Assembly (NCBI RefSeq): GCF_008632335.1
Contig: NZ_VWXX01000014.1
Coordinates: forward strand, 1 to 64,000
Reading direction: 5' to 3'
Source of the DNA: Thiohalocapsa marina
GTDB taxonomy: Bacteria; Pseudomonadota; Gammaproteobacteria; Chromatiales; Chromatiaceae
DNA length: 64,000 bases
This document shows, piece after piece, positions 18,375 through 28,769 of this stretch (positions within the stretch are counted from its first letter, which is position 1; each line of letters opens with the position of its first letter). A program made the translations under genes and the position numbers. The notes beneath the pieces were generated by a model. That model searched no databases, was not told the origin of the DNA, and saw only the letters and a list, made by a program, of their open reading frames with translations.

Positions 18375-19049
18375 TCAGACCGCCAAGGTGCGCACGCGTA
18401 CGGCCTCTTCGCGCTCGAGTTCTTCCAGGGCGGTGTCGACGGCGCGCAGGGTTGCGTCGAGTTCGGGCAGGAGTACGTCTTCGAGGGCGCGGGCGCGGCG
18501 GGCGGTGCGCAGGTATTCCCGGCGCAGGCGTTCCAGGTTGCCGGTGAGCGTGGCCAGCCGGGCGGCGAGTTGCGGCAGCGGCGCGAAGCAGGCCCGGCAG
18601 TGCTCGGCCTCGGGGGTGCGCAGCACCGTCGCGGCCCCAGCCTGTTGCGGCTGTTGTTCCAGGACCGGCGCTGCTCGCGGGTCTGCCGCTTTGGCAGGGA
18701 TACCTGGAATTTCCGCAAGCGGGGCCGGCGGCACGGAGACGACGGCGACGCCGAGCACCGAGCGCGGCGCCCCGGGGGATGGAAAGTCCGTTGGTGGTGA
18801 TGCCGGGTAGATGCCGAGTTCCTCGATGCCATGCCGGCCCACGGCCAGGCGCAGGGCCGCCAGGGCGACTGACTGTGCCTGGTTCCAGCGGGCCATGGTG
18901 TCCTCGTAGTCCCTGAGCTGGGCCAGGATCTCGGAGGCGAGGATCAGGCGCTTTTCGTCGAGAAAGCGATATCCCTCCTGCATGCCGGCCCGCTCGGCCT
19001 TGAGCTCGAGGTAGGCGCTCTGGGTGGGGATGATCTCGCGGACGGACAT
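18375..19049 (-). CDS. atpD: V/A-type ATPase subunit D, operon 1
   Basis: The 224-residue protein begins MSVREIIPTQSAYLELKAE and has long N- and C-terminal helices of coiled-coil character (ERAGMQEGYRFLDEKRLIL; LATLTGNLERLRREYLRT). Subunit D is the central rotor shaft, turning inside the A3B3 ring. A Pro/Ala-rich middle region (about 85-140) makes it 17 residues longer than the operon 2 D. It is the last gene of operon 1, separated from B by 182 bases of minisatellite and one REP unit. An IS256 remnant lies immediately downstream but the stop codon is intact. Confidence 0.88.
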   Translation of the reverse strand: MSVREIIPTQSAYLELKAERAGMQEGYRFLDEKRLILASEILAQLRDYEDTMARWNQAQSVALAALRLAVGRHGIEELGIYPASPPTDFPSPGAPRSVLGVAVVSVPPAPLAEIPGIPAKAADPRAAPVLEQQPQQAGAATVLRTPEAEHCRACFAPLPQLAARLATLTGNLERLRREYLRTARRARALEDVLLPELDATLRAVDTALEELEREEAVRVRTLAV

Positions 19050-19113
19050 TTTGAAAAAAGTTTGTAGTTCGAAGTTCGAAGTTTGAAAGCTAGTTGGCTT
19101 CCGTTTGGCCGCT

Positions 19114-19190
19114 GATGGCTGGTGGCTGGTGGCTGGTGGCTGATGGCTGGTGGCTGGTGGCTGGTGGCTGGCGGCTGGTGGCTGATTGGC
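19114..19190. repeat. 7-bp minisatellite between V-ATPase genes B and D
   Basis: About ten copies of the heptamer GGTGGCT, with GATGGCT and GGCGGCT variants, lie in tandem in the B-D spacer of operon 1. A period of seven means copy changes alter spacing but no frame. Nearby, 19063-19088 has overlapping GTTCGAA repeats. Confidence 0.85.
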
Positions 19191-19198
19191 TGGGGCCT

Positions 19199-19228
19199 GG
19201 CGGACGGCGCTGCGCTTGTCCGCCCTAC
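19199..19228. repeat. REP-like palindrome
   Basis: A 30-base imperfect palindrome GGCGGACG...TTGTCCGCCCTAC, the same type as the units at 1-65 and 34.2 kb. It lies four bases from the stop codon of operon 1 subunit B. Confidence 0.75.
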
Positions 19229-19231
19229 GTG

Positions 19232-20608
19232 TTACGCCAGGTGACTTTCGATCTGCGCGTCGCTGAGGCGCGTGAGTTCGTTGCGGGGCAGGCCGCGCAG
19301 GGCGCGCCAGCCGGCGTCCATGCTCTGCTCGATGTCGCGGCGGTCGGGCTGGGCGAGGACGTCCTGCTCGAAGCGCCCGCCGAAGGCGAGGTAGGTGCGG
19401 TCGGTCTCGGACAGGCCCTCTTCGCCGACGACGCTGGCAAGGATGCGGGTCTGCTGCGCCTGGGCATAGGCGGCATAGAGCTGGGCGGCGAGGGCGGGAT
19501 GGTCGGCGTGGGTGAGGCCGGCACCGGTGCCGTCCTTCATCAGACGCGACAGGCTCGGCAGCAGGCGCACGGGCGGATACAGGTCGCGCCGGTGCAGCTC
19601 GCGGTCGAGCACGATCTGGCCCTCGGTGATATAGCCCGTGAGGTCGGGGATGGGGTGTGTGATGTCGTCGTTGGGCATGGTCAGGATGGGCACCTGGGTG
19701 ACCGATCCGGGCCGCCCGCGGATGCGCCCGGCCCGCTCGTAGAGGGTGGCCAGGTCGGAATACATGTAGCCTGGGTAACCCTTGCGGCTTGGCACCTCGC
19801 CGCGGCTCGCCGAGACCTCGCGCAGGGCCTCGCAGTAATTGGTGAGGTCGGTCAGGATCACCAGCACGTGCTTGCCCTGCTCGAAGGCCATGTACTCGGC
19901 GGCGGTCAGTGCGAAGCGCGGGGTCAGCAGGCGCTGGGCGCTGGAATCGCTGGCCAGGTTCAGGAACAGCAGGGTGCGGGCAAGGGCGCCGCTCTTCTCC
20001 ATCTCCTCGCGGAAGAACTCCGCGCTGGCGTGGGGGATGCCGATGCCGGCGAAGACGATGGCGAAGTCCTCACCGCCACGGGCCCCGGGCAGCCGGGCGT
20101 TGCAGGCGATGTCCACGGCGATGCGGTCGTGCGGCAGGCCGCCGCCCGAGAACAGCGGCAGCTTCTGGCCGCGCACCAGGCTGTTCATGAGGTCGATGGC
20201 GCTGAAGCCGGTCTCGAGGAACTCGCTCGGGGCCTCACGGGCCGAGGGCTTCATGGGCAGACCGTCGACGCGCAGCGAGCGCTCGGCGGCCAGCGGCGGG
20301 CCGCCGTCGATGGGCTTGCCGACCCCATTGAAGACGCGCCCGAGCAGGCCGGGGCCGACGTCGAAGCGCAGCGGCTCGCCAAAGAAGCGCACGCGGGTGC
20401 CCTGCAGCCGCAGCCCGGCGGTGTCGTCGAGCATCTCCACCGTGACCGTTTCCTGATCCAGCGCGGCGATGCGCCCGAGCCGCACGCCGCCGTCGGCGGT
20501 CTCGACCTCGACGGCCTCGTTCAGCCCCACGTCGACGCTGCGCCGCAGGAACAGCAGCGGGCCGTCGACGCGATTGGCAATGTCTTCACCGGTGAGCCTG
20601 GCGTACAT
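19232..20608 (-). CDS. atpB: V/A-type ATPase subunit B, operon 1
   Basis: The 458-residue protein is the non-catalytic nucleotide-site subunit of the A3B3 head. It has GRVFNGVGKPIDGGPPL, FLETGFSAIDLMNSLVRGQKL and FSGGGLPHDRIAVDIACNA, where B subunits carry this altered loop instead of a P-loop. The segments ILTDLTNYCEALREVS, RKGYPGYMYSDLATLYERAG and LLPSLSRLMKDGTG include the conserved Ser-Arg region that supplies the arginine finger to the A subunit. The length is typical. A REP-filled spacer of 247 bases precedes it, while genes G to A are tightly coupled. Confidence 0.94.
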   Translation of the reverse strand: MYARLTGEDIANRVDGPLLFLRRSVDVGLNEAVEVETADGGVRLGRIAALDQETVTVEMLDDTAGLRLQGTRVRFFGEPLRFDVGPGLLGRVFNGVGKPIDGGPPLAAERSLRVDGLPMKPSAREAPSEFLETGFSAIDLMNSLVRGQKLPLFSGGGLPHDRIAVDIACNARLPGARGGEDFAIVFAGIGIPHASAEFFREEMEKSGALARTLLFLNLASDSSAQRLLTPRFALTAAEYMAFEQGKHVLVILTDLTNYCEALREVSASRGEVPSRKGYPGYMYSDLATLYERAGRIRGRPGSVTQVPILTMPNDDITHPIPDLTGYITEGQIVLDRELHRRDLYPPVRLLPSLSRLMKDGTGAGLTHADHPALAAQLYAAYAQAQQTRILASVVGEEGLSETDRTYLAFGGRFEQDVLAQPDRRDIEQSMDAGWRALRGLPRNELTRLSDAQIESHLA

Positions 20609-20667
20609 GTTCAGCCCCTGTTTCGATGACCGGTTCTTGCCGCTTCAAAATGATCAACCGCAGAGCC

Positions 20668-20804
20668 GTAGGTTGGGGTGAGGAACGAACCCCAACGTCC
20701 CCCGCGCCCGAACCTGCCCGAACCTGCTGTTTGTTGGGGTTCGCAAGCTCACCCCAGCCTACGAACTATTGATCGTTGGGGTTCGCAAGCTCACCCCAAC
20801 CTAC
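20668..20804. repeat. Three REP-like units in the A-B spacer of operon 1
   Basis: Units of 29-30 bases lie at 20668-20696, 20733-20762 and 20775-20804. They are palindromes of the form GTAGGTTGGGG...CCCCAAC. The first is in one orientation and the next two are inverted. The first is preceded by ATCAACCGCAGAG, the beginning of the purine-rich element seen at 40255, so the two repeat families are fused here. Confidence 0.8.
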
Positions 20805-20811
20805 GAACTCG

Positions 20812-20843
20812 TCTTTCCTCTGCGTCCTCCGCGCCTCTGCGGT
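20812..20843. repeat. Purine-rich dispersed repeat
   Basis: On the minus strand this reads CCGCAGAGGCGCGGAGGACG followed by CAGAGGAAAG. It closely resembles copies at 34105 and 40255. It lies 12 bases from the stop codon of operon 1 subunit A. Confidence 0.65.
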
Positions 20844-20855
20844 TCCATACTTCAT

Positions 20856-22668
<1,813 letters not shown>

Positions 22669-22682
<14 letters not shown>

Positions 22683-23298
22683 GCCGCCCCCCTTGCTCGG
22701 CCAGCGCCAGCAACCGGGCCTCGATCCGCGCGCGGTCGCGCAGCAGGCCACTGAGACTCATGTCGAGCACCGCGCCATCGGCGCTGATGATGAGGCCGGC
22801 ATCGATCTCGGCATCGGCACTGAAGCGAACGGCGTCAGCCCCGGGGCGCTGTTGCCCCAGCCAGGCCGCCGCATCCGCCTGCTCGGCCTCTGGCCAGCCC
22901 GCCGCATGCCGGATCAGCCAGCCGCCGCCCGCAAGCCGCGTGGCGGCATCGGCCAGGGCGTGCTCGACCCAGCGCCGTCGCGACGCCGCCTGCGCCCAGC
23001 GCGACTGCAACGCGGCGACCAGCGCTGGCCAGGCGGCGGCCACCAGGGCGGCATCCCGTTGCTCGCTGCGCCGACGCAGGCGGGTGTCGCGCTCGGCACG
23101 GGCCGCCTGCACCAGCGCCTGGGCGCGGGCACGCTCCGCGCTGACCCGTTGATGCAGCGCCGCACGGTCGCGGGCGAAGGCCTGTCGCCGCATGTCCGAG
23201 GCCTGCGTGTCGGCCTCCGCCAGCAGGCGCCGACATTCCTGGTCGCGCCAGTCCTGCACCAGTTTCAACAAGGCCTGTTCGCGCTCGTCGATGTTCAT
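22669..23298 (-). CDS. atpE: V/A-type ATPase subunit E, operon 1
   Basis: The 209-residue protein begins MNIDEREQALLKLVQDW. The first 110 residues form a long charged helix rich in Arg, Ala and Gln. A small globular C-terminal region follows with GLIISADGAVLDMSLSGLL, the usual E-subunit ending. E pairs with G/H to form the peripheral stalk (stator). The start overlaps the F stop by four bases (ATGA), and its end overlaps the A start. The assignment rests on position and architecture more than on strong motifs. Confidence 0.82.
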
Positions 23299-23594
23299 TC
23301 CGCCAGCCCGAGTTGACGTTTCAGGGAAGCCGCCAGGTCCGCCGGCTGCCGGCGCCCGCGGATGTCCGCGATCACCAGCGTCGGCGGCGACTGCGTGCGC
23401 AACGCCTCGTCCAGCAGCCGCTGCGACAGCTGCTCGGCCAGCTCCGCCGTGATCAGCACCAGCCCGGCCTCGTCGCGCACGCGCTGGAACAGCGCGGTCA
23501 CCTCGGCCGATGTCGGCGGCGGCACATGGCACTGCAGGCCCGCCAGCCGCCAGCCCGCCGCGCTGATCTCGTCGCCGATGAAGACAGCGTCCAT
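23295..23594 (-). CDS. atpF: V/A-type ATPase subunit F, operon 1
   Basis: This small protein of 99 residues begins MDAVFIGDEISAAGWRLAG. It contains GLVLITAELAEQL and ends in a basic helix, the standard pattern for subunit F, which binds D on the central rotor and modulates activity. It overlaps E by four bases and follows K after seven bases. The order K-F-E-A-B-D is kept in operon 2. Confidence 0.87.
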   Translation of the reverse strand: MDAVFIGDEISAAGWRLAGLQCHVPPPTSAEVTALFQRVRDEAGLVLITAELAEQLSQRLLDEALRTQSPPTLVIADIRGRRQPADLAASLKRQLGLAE

Positions 23595-23601
23595 GACGGC
23601 C

Positions 23602-23958
23602 TCACAAGCGGTTCAGGATCAGTACCGACACGATCAGGCCGTAGATAGCGATGCCTTCGGCGAGACCGACCAGGATGATGACGCGGCCGAACAACTCCGG
23701 TTTTTCGGTCAGGGCGCCCACCGCCGCAGAGCCGATGTTCGCCACCGCATAGGCGGCCCCCAGGGCACCGATGGCGGTGGCCAGGGCAGCGGACAGGAAC
23801 CCCCATTTCTGCACCTCCGGGCTGATCAGGCGCTCGGTCACCTCCAGCACCTCGCCCTGGGCCAATACCTGCGGCTGCCAGAGCAAGAGGCTGGCCAGGG
23901 TCGCCACCAGGCCGGCGGCGACCACCAGCAGACCGGCAAACAAGACTCGATAGCTCAT
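23602..23958 (-). CDS. atpK: V/A-type ATPase subunit K (rotor-ring proteolipid), operon 1
   Basis: The 118-residue protein has an N-terminal hydrophobic segment (6-26), a loop, then the two-helix hairpin of a c-type proteolipid: LGAAYAVANIGSAAVGALTE and VGLAEGIAIYGLIVSVLIL. Glu101 is the expected ion-carrying carboxylate. The residue after it is Gly, not the Ser/Thr often found in sodium-binding rings, so proton coupling is somewhat favoured (inference). Only one hairpin carries the Glu, so it is not the duplicated eukaryotic-type form. It overlaps subunit I by four bases. Confidence 0.9.
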   Translation of the reverse strand: MSYRVLFAGLLVVAAGLVATLASLLLWQPQVLAQGEVLEVTERLISPEVQKWGFLSAALATAIGALGAAYAVANIGSAAVGALTEKPELFGRVIILVGLAEGIAIYGLIVSVLILNRL

Positions 23959-25799
23959 GTTGACCCTCCTGAAGCCAGTGTAGGCGTTACCAGCGGTGGC
24001 GGCGCCGGCAACGGCAGAAAGCGGCGGCCGTTGCCGCGCAGGAACCGGTTGAAGAACTCGAACAGCACCAGACGCGTGGTCTGGATGGAGACCACCAGAC
24101 CCTCCAGCAGAATGACCACGACATTGCCCAGCAGCAGGATCAGCAGTCCCGCCCAGGCGGGCGCCGCCGCAGCCATGGTGACGATGGCGGAGGACAAGGC
24201 CGCATGCGCCAGCGCGAAGGCGCCGACGCGGGCAAAGGACAGGGTGTTGGTCAGCAGTTGCAGGCCGTTCTCGGCCAGATGTCCCAGGGCACTGAGGGCG
24301 CCGAGCAGCCGGTGCGCCTGAACGAAGGCGCCGCCCAGGTACCAGACCAGACCGACCACGGCCAGCCAGCCAAGCCCGCTGCCGGGCAGCGCCAACGCCA
24401 GCACCAGCCCCAGATACAGCACCAGAAAGCCTGCATCCACCCGCAGCCAGGCGCCGAACTGCCCCCGTCGCAGGGCGCCGAGACCGGACAGCAGCTGCCC
24501 CAGGCTAAGCAGCCCGACAGCAAACACCAGCGGCACCGCCAGCACCAGCAGCGGATGCGCCAGCGGATGCAGCCACAGCGGCGGGAACAGGTGCTCCATG
24601 CCGAACAGGCTGCCGAACAGCAGGCCGAACACCATCGCCGAGGCGCCGCCGAGCACCATCAGCCGCGCCGCATCAAAACGCCGCGACAGCCAGAGCCCTG
24701 CCAGCACCAGCACCAGCCCCTGGCCGACATCGCCGAACATGTAGCCGAACAGCAAGGGCACCACTACCGCCAGCAAGGGTGTCGGATCCGCCTCGTCGCT
24801 GGCCGGCACCCCCAGGGCGCGGGCAAACAGCTCGAAGGGCCTGAGCCACGGCGGATTGCGCAACACCTGCGGCGGCCGCGCCCCGGCGGGTGGCCGGGTC
24901 AGGCGCAGCAGTGCCCGCGTGTCGGCCTGGTCGAGCGCGTCAGCCAGCCGGCGGCCGTCGATGTCGTCGGTCCAGCCGGTGATCCAGACCAGGTGCTCGC
25001 TGGCCAGTTCCAGGGCACCGACATGGGCGCTGAACCAGTCCAGCCAGGCCACCTCGCCCAGGGTGGCGTCCAGGGCGTATTCCTCGAACAGGGTGTCGAG
25101 CTCCGCGTACAGCGTGACGCAGCGCTCCGACAGCCAGGCCCGGCGCGCACGCAGTCGGGCCAGGGCGGCCGTGGCGTCGCCGCCAAGCCACGCGGGGCGC
25201 TCGACGATGCGCCCCTTGTGCGCCTTGATCCGTGCCTTGGCCTCGTCCATGTGCAAAAGCGGGGTCAGGATCATGTAGCAGTGCTCGTCCTGCCAGGGCA
25301 CGCCGCGGGGGAGCGCCCAGTCCGGCAGGTCCAGCCGCGTGCGGGCCGGCACGATGGCGCAGAAGGTGCCCAGCAGCGGACCGGAAGCGGTGACCAGGGA
25401 GAAGTCCAGCGCGCTGCCCTCGATCTGGCTGATGATCGCCTGCAGCCACTTCAGCCGCGTCAGCTCCTCTTCCGCCGACTGCAGCTGTTCGATCAGCGGG
25501 TCCGCCTCGCGGCGCCAGGCGGCGATCCGTGCCAGCGCCCGCTCGATCACCACCATCGGCGCCTCCACCAGGGGCGTGTGGCGCAGCCGGCCCCGCTGCC
25601 AGTAGCGCTGGTACCGAGGCAGCAGGGCCTGATAGGCAGCCAGCCCGGTGGCCACGTCGGTCAGCGGGCAGTCCTCGGCGCAGTGGGCGCGCAGTTCCAG
25701 CTCGACGGCGCCGGTCTGCGCCAGCGCCGCCAGGGTGTGCACGCTTTCCGCGCGGGGACACAATACCTCGAACCAGCGGGTGGCCACGGGGCGTAGCAT
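23955..25799 (-). CDS. atpI: V/A-type ATPase subunit I (a subunit), operon 1
   Basis: The 614-residue protein has a cytoplasmic half (1-320) with helical hairpins and a membrane half with about seven or eight helices. Family signatures are PTPLLAVVVPLLFGYMFGDV, GLLFGSLFGMEHLFP and LTNTLSFARVGAFALAHAAL, whose arginine lies in the ion half-channel facing the ring. It is the stator of the membrane sector. It overlaps the upstream gene by one base and K by four, so operon 1 is tightly coupled. The C-terminus ends in a Pro/Ala-rich tail. Confidence 0.93.
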   Translation of the reverse strand: MLRPVATRWFEVLCPRAESVHTLAALAQTGAVELELRAHCAEDCPLTDVATGLAAYQALLPRYQRYWQRGRLRHTPLVEAPMVVIERALARIAAWRREADPLIEQLQSAEEELTRLKWLQAIISQIEGSALDFSLVTASGPLLGTFCAIVPARTRLDLPDWALPRGVPWQDEHCYMILTPLLHMDEAKARIKAHKGRIVERPAWLGGDATAALARLRARRAWLSERCVTLYAELDTLFEEYALDATLGEVAWLDWFSAHVGALELASEHLVWITGWTDDIDGRRLADALDQADTRALLRLTRPPAGARPPQVLRNPPWLRPFELFARALGVPASDEADPTPLLAVVVPLLFGYMFGDVGQGLVLVLAGLWLSRRFDAARLMVLGGASAMVFGLLFGSLFGMEHLFPPLWLHPLAHPLLVLAVPLVFAVGLLSLGQLLSGLGALRRGQFGAWLRVDAGFLVLYLGLVLALALPGSGLGWLAVVGLVWYLGGAFVQAHRLLGALSALGHLAENGLQLLTNTLSFARVGAFALAHAALSSAIVTMAAAAPAWAGLLILLLGNVVVILLEGLVVSIQTTRLVLFEFFNRFLRGNGRRFLPLPAPPPLVTPTLASGGST

Positions 25800-26638
25800 C
25801 AGGCGGCCCTCCCCGCGGTTGAAATCCGATCCGGCTCCCAGTCCGGCTCCTGCTCCAGTTCCCAGTCCGGCTCCGGTTCCGACCCGGGCGCCGCCCCCGC
25901 GGCGGCGAACAGCGCCCGGTCCAGCAAGGCCCGGCGCAGGCGCTCCAGGTCCAGCGCAACCAGGGCCAGGAAGATAAAGGCCGACACCGGCTGCAGCAGA
26001 TGCTGGTGGAAGGACCGGCGCAACTGCTCGCGCAGTGCCCGGCGGCTGTCCCAGGCCCGGGCCGGGGCCAGTTGCCGGAACGCCGCCAGATGCGCACCGA
26101 TACGCGCCGCCAGTCGGTCGAGGGCGGCGCGGTCACGCCGCGCACCGCCGGCACCGCTCCAGGGCCAGCGCCGGGGCCAGCGCCGACGCCAGGCGTCCAG
26201 CCAGTGCCGTTCGGCCCCCTGCTCGCCGAGCAGCTCTTGCGCATCGGTCTGCTGCCCGGACAGCCATGCCGTCAGGCGCGCATCCCGCTGCGCCCAGTCC
26301 GGCGCGCTGCCCCCGCTGCGCAGATGCTCCAGCAGCCCCAGCCGCGGCAGCCAGGCGCACCATCGGATCGCCGGCTGCCAGGGCACGGGCATCAGGTGCG
26401 CCGTCTGCTCGACGATCTCGTCGAACTGCCGGCGCAGGCCCTGCTCGATGTCGTGGTGATCGCTCTGCGCCGAGAAGGCCTTCACCCACTGTTTCAGGGC
26501 GCCGTCGCGGGCCTCTTCCAGCCAGCCGGAGAGCGTGCGGGCACCCCGCAGCCGCTCCCAGTCGGACTCTTCCGGCAGCGCGGCATAGGCCGCCTGCAGC
26601 CTGGCCTGCGCATAGGCCGCCCGGCAGCGCGTGCTCAT
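25799..26638 (-). CDS. Non-canonical V-ATPase C-position protein, operon 1
   Basis: The 279-residue protein occupies the slot between G and I where subunit C (AC39) sits in operon 2, but it does not look like AC39: it is about 70 residues shorter and lacks the repeated fold pattern. It is Trp/Arg-rich (LSGWLEEARDGALKQWV; WCAWLPRLGLLEHL). It has one hydrophobic stretch (LLQPVSAFIFLALVALDL, about 218-235) and ends in a repetitive acidic tail (EPEPDWELEQEPDWEPD). The likely role is a stalk-to-membrane connector replacing C (inference from position). It overlaps G by four bases and I by one. Confidence 0.6.
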   Translation of the reverse strand: MSTRCRAAYAQARLQAAYAALPEESDWERLRGARTLSGWLEEARDGALKQWVKAFSAQSDHHDIEQGLRRQFDEIVEQTAHLMPVPWQPAIRWCAWLPRLGLLEHLRSGGSAPDWAQRDARLTAWLSGQQTDAQELLGEQGAERHWLDAWRRRWPRRWPWSGAGGARRDRAALDRLAARIGAHLAAFRQLAPARAWDSRRALREQLRRSFHQHLLQPVSAFIFLALVALDLERLRRALLDRALFAAAGAAPGSEPEPDWELEQEPDWEPDRISTAGRAA

Positions 26639-26994
26639 GCGGGCGGTTCCGTGAGTTCCCGCGCCAGCGCCGTCACCAGCCGCTGCACCAGTTCGGCCTG
26701 CGGCGGCGCATCCGCAGGCGACGCTTCGGGATCCGCCGCATCCGACCCGGGCTGTCGCAGCTGGGCCAGCGCACAGGCGATGCCGCGATCGGCGACGGCA
26801 TGGGCGCGGCGGATGCGTGCGTCGGCACGCGCGCCGATGGCGCGGACATCCTGCTCGGCGCGGGCGATGCGGTCCGCGGCCGCCTGTCGACAGGACGCTA
26901 CCGCCTCGCGTGCTGCCTGCTCGGCGGCCAGCACCCGATTGAAGGCCACGTCGACGGACAGACCTGGTGTTTTCGGGTCGCTCTTCATCGGCAC
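26635..26994 (-). CDS. V/A-type ATPase subunit G/H, peripheral stalk, operon 1
   Basis: The 119-residue protein is a single long helix: from about residue 14 to 80 it is Ala/Arg/Glu-rich with heptad character (VLAAEQAAREAVASCRQAA; RIARAEQDVRAIGARADAR). G/H subunits pair with E to form the stator stalk. It is the first gene of operon 1 and overlaps the next by four bases (ATGA). The starts at 26994 and 26988 (MKSDPK) are both possible. The name rests on architecture and position. Confidence 0.72.
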   Translation of the reverse strand: MPMKSDPKTPGLSVDVAFNRVLAAEQAAREAVASCRQAAADRIARAEQDVRAIGARADARIRRAHAVADRGIACALAQLRQPGSDAADPEASPADAPPQAELVQRLVTALARELTEPPA

Positions 26995-27312
26995 ACCCGT
27001 GCAGCAAGGCGGGGTCGCATGGCATCACCGCCCGCTGCCGCGCCCGGCGTTTGAAAGGATTCGGTCACATTTGAATATTAGCCTACGCTCATGCACGAGC
27101 ATGGGCACCCCGTGCCTTGATTGATCGTCGTCAACCAGGACGCCGAAACCTGGATCGTCACGGGACCGTAGCGGGGTCGCACAGGCCTCGCCGCCGGCCG
27201 CAGATCTGATCCACGGCAACGACGGCAAAAATGACCATCCCGGAGCGGCTCCGATTGCACTATCCTTGGGACCTTGGCGATTCCGTTACCGATCCTGATG
27301 CCGGAGGCTGCG
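26995..27312. promoter_or_regulatory. Divergent spacer between the two V-ATPase operons
   Basis: This stretch of about 318 bases must contain the promoters of both operons. It holds an AT-rich patch TTTGAATATTAG near 27069, which reads as TAATAT on the minus strand, and a CATGC-ACGA-GCATG palindrome near 27090. I see no strong -35/-10 pair and no gene. The extent is given as the whole spacer because no exact site can be defended. Confidence 0.5.
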
Positions 27313-27630
27313 GTGGACGACACCCTGAAACGACTGCTCGACGCCGAGATGCGCGCGGAACGGCTCGCCCAGGAGGCCGAGCAGGAACAGGAGCGGATCA
27401 TCCAGGACGCCATGGCCGAGGCCCGCGCCGAGGACGAGCGCTTCACCGCCCGCGTGCCCGATCTGCATCGCGCCTTTATCCGCAAGTCCGAAGAGCGCGC
27501 CGAGCAGACCATCGCGGAACTGAAACGCCGGTACGACGAACGCCATGTGCGTCTGCGCGACATGGCCGAGGCCCACGAGCAGGACGCGCTGCAAGAGGCC
27601 TTCGCCGTCCTGCTGGACCCGAACCGCTAA
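27313..27630 (+). CDS. V/A-type ATPase subunit G/H, peripheral stalk, operon 2
   Basis: The 105-residue protein is almost entirely a charged coiled coil (EQEQERIIQDAMAEARAEDE; RRYDERHVRLRDMAEAHEQD), the form of the G/H stator subunit. The GTG at 27313 has GGAGG at 27303-27307 five bases before it, so it is preferred over the ATG at 27298, which has no good ribosome site. It is the first gene of operon 2. It shares position with the operon 1 G gene but little visible sequence. Confidence 0.75.
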   Translation: MDDTLKRLLDAEMRAERLAQEAEQEQERIIQDAMAEARAEDERFTARVPDLHRAFIRKSEERAEQTIAELKRRYDERHVRLRDMAEAHEQDALQEAFAVLLDPNR

Positions 27631-27669
27631 GGCTCGCGCGTCACGACGCACGCCGCCACGGACCTTCCG

Positions 27670-28716
27670 ATGCGCACCCAGGCCTACCTGAACACCCGCG
27701 TCACAGCGCTGTCCACGCGCCTGCTGGACCGTCAGCAGATGCAGACGCTGGCGCAGTCGTCGCTGGGCACGCTGGCGGAACGCTTCGGCCTGGACGCACT
27801 GCTGGAAGACGGCGTTGCCAAGGCCGCCCGGAGCCGCGCGGTGGAGCAGACGTTGATCCGGGCCCTGCTGGCGGAACTGGCCATCCTGATCCGCCCCATG
27901 AGCGCACCGGAGCGTGGCCTGCTGCTGACCTGGGGCAGCAAGTTCGCGCTGTTCAACCTGAAGACGCTGATCCGCGGCAAGCTCTATCAGCTGGATCAGA
28001 GCGAGATCCGCGAACACCTGTACGACCTGCCGGCGGTGCTGCGGCTGCCCAACCAGGCGCTGTTCCAGGCGGAAAACGTGCCGGAACTGCTGCGGGTGCT
28101 GGAGCGCTCGCCCTACAGCCTGATCGCGCGCCAGGCGCGCGAGGTCTACGAGCAGCAGCGCGACCCCTTCGCGCTGGAGGCCGCCATCGACCAGCGCTAT
28201 TGCGCAGAACTGGTGCGCCGTGCCCAGCAGTTCCAGGGCGAGGACGCCCTGGCCTTGCAGCAGCTGGTGGGCGGGCTGCTGGATCGGCTGGATCTGCTGT
28301 GGCTGTTGCGCTTCCGCTTCTCCTACGGTTTCTCGCCCAGCGAGGCCTTCTATCAGCTGGTGCCCTCGCCGAAGCTGCTGCACCGCGAGCGTCTGCTGCA
28401 ACTGGCCAATCTGGAGACCTTCGATCAGGTGCTCGACGCCCTGCCGTCGCCGCTGGATCAGACCCTGGCGGGCTGCGGCAATCTCATCGAGGTGCAGCGG
28501 CGCATGGGTGGCTATCTGGACGCCGAGGCGCGCCGCGTGCTCGGCAGCAGCCGCTCCGGGCTGGCCCGGGCCCTGGCCTATCTGATCCTGCGGGAGAATG
28601 ACCTGTCGCTGCTGTTCTCGCTGATCCAGGGGCGGCTGCTCGGTCTGCCGCAAGCGCTGATCGAAATCGGCATCGACCTTGCCGAGCCGCACTGCCCCAT
28701 GGACACGGCGGCCTGA
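27670..28716 (+). CDS. atpC: V/A-type ATPase subunit C (AC39/VatC), operon 2
   Basis: The 348-residue protein is an all-helical AC39-type subunit: it starts MRTQAYLNTRVTALSTRLLD, has LKTLIRGKLYQLDQSEIREH and LLRFRFSYGFSPSEAFYQLV, and ends with ALAYLILRENDLSLLFSLIQ, the common ending that joins rotor shaft to c-ring. The length fits the family. It is the canonical counterpart of the atypical gene at 25799 in operon 1. It is preceded by 39 bases and followed by 53, so there is no overlap, unlike operon 1. Confidence 0.9.
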   Translation: MRTQAYLNTRVTALSTRLLDRQQMQTLAQSSLGTLAERFGLDALLEDGVAKAARSRAVEQTLIRALLAELAILIRPMSAPERGLLLTWGSKFALFNLKTLIRGKLYQLDQSEIREHLYDLPAVLRLPNQALFQAENVPELLRVLERSPYSLIARQAREVYEQQRDPFALEAAIDQRYCAELVRRAQQFQGEDALALQQLVGGLLDRLDLLWLLRFRFSYGFSPSEAFYQLVPSPKLLHRERLLQLANLETFDQVLDALPSPLDQTLAGCGNLIEVQRRMGGYLDAEARRVLGSSRSGLARALAYLILRENDLSLLFSLIQGRLLGLPQALIEIGIDLAEPHCPMDTAA

Positions 28717-28769
28717 AGCTGGACCTCTCGTCACTCACCGACACATAGTCATCCGCCATCTAGCCCAAG

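Noticed and set aside
18375-19049. Operon 1 subunit D as a pseudogene damaged by the IS256 remnant
   Set aside because: The reading frame is complete with both helical ends and a stop before the remnant.
24204-25796. 530-residue plus-strand frame opposite subunit I of operon 1
   Set aside because: It is a Gln/His/Arg-rich shadow of the real gene. Similar long antisense frames occur opposite most genes here because of high GC.
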